The notes beneath the pieces are model-generated. The model saw only the letters and a program-made list of their open reading frames with translations. It was not told the origin of the DNA and ran no database searches. A stretch of 50,399 nt of DNA, from positions 1-50,399 of the forward strand of contig JALWSS010000148.1 of NCBI GenBank assembly GCA_026993525.1. Reading direction: 5' to 3'. The position numbers and the translations under genes were made by a program. Source of the stretch: Saprospiraceae bacterium (GTDB lineage Bacteria > Bacteroidota > Bacteroidia > Chitinophagales > Saprospiraceae). Shown here one piece after another: positions 50,333 through 50,399 of the stretch (within the stretch, counting starts at the first letter, position 1; every line of letters begins with the position of its first letter).

Positions 50333-50399
50333 TTACAGAATGGACCTGATCAACCGCAAAATCAAAGACAGCACAATGGAGAACAGGATCATGGTGGTG
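50333..50399 (-). CDS. DUF2905 protein, second copy (partial)
   Basis: The last 67 bases repeat the 3' end of the gene at 49890 without a difference over the visible part (22 codons including the stop). The gene runs out of the window. It is either a tandem duplicate or an assembly artefact of the repeats. Confidence 0.75.
   Translation of the reverse strand, partial: TTMILFSIVLSLILRLIRSIL

Noticed and set aside
1-50399. tRNA or rRNA genes
   Set aside because: No gap showed a clover-leaf or conserved rRNA segment by eye, though a covariance-model scan was not possible.

Overview
The window looks like chromosomal DNA of a member of the Bacteroidota, probably a free-living aerobic lineage of the Saprospiria type. 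Supporting signs are a SusC/SusD/SusE-type locus with lipoproteins, DUF4340 and DUF3467 proteins, bacillithiol synthesis (bshC), a TolC-coupled ABC export set, several matches to the Bacteroidota promoter consensus (TTTG about 19 bases before TAnnTTTG), and few Shine-Dalgarno sequences. Assignment below phylum is inference. No rRNA, tRNA, CRISPR array, insertion sequence or phage was seen.

Layout. 1-1592: end of topA, a methyltransferase and a DUF3467 protein. 1862-6214: adaptor, MacB-type permease and TolC-like channel, without an ATPase gene. 6356-9480: fmt, a small conserved protein and a TlpA-like lipoprotein. 9608-12157: an 849-residue protein joining a TIR-like domain, an acidic linker, TPR repeats and a complete short-chain dehydrogenase. 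12365-21393: housekeeping genes (pdhA, ribH, sucD, divIC, miaA, a PlsC-like acyltransferase) among small envelope proteins. 22071-28328: a SusCDE-like glycan-uptake operon whose SusD carries an inserted pair of SusE-type glycan-binding modules almost copied from the neighbouring SusE.

28400-32655 is a divergent signalling locus. On the minus strand are a CBS-pair protein and a thioredoxin-fold/double-USP fusion. On the plus strand are a PAS histidine kinase, whose PAS resembles FixL but lacks the heme histidine, and a response regulator fused to a CRP/FNR-type DNA-binding half. Between them lies a perfect FNR-geometry palindrome (AATGAC-N4-GTCATT) overlapping the -33 element of the kinase promoter. 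32709-46633 holds a DUF4442 protein, bshC, two small envelope proteins, pruA, a coaD/antiporter/yjjG operon, a macro-domain protein, pfkA and a fadN/fadA beta-oxidation pair. 46949-49576 is an exbB-exbD-exbD-tonB operon that could energise SusC-type transporters. The end of the window is a roughly 450-bp tandem duplication carrying a DUF2905 gene.

The non-coding DNA is rich in small repeats. A dispersed hairpin family (TCCCGAR-N5-YTCGGGA) occurs in at least six gaps, and several intergenic regions carry 7- or 8-nt tandem arrays. One array supplies the stop codon of pfkA; another lies directly upstream of the macro-domain gene. The strongest candidates for something undescribed are the TIR-TPR-SDR fusion, the SusD-SusE chimera and the REC-CRP/FixL-like locus with its palindrome.
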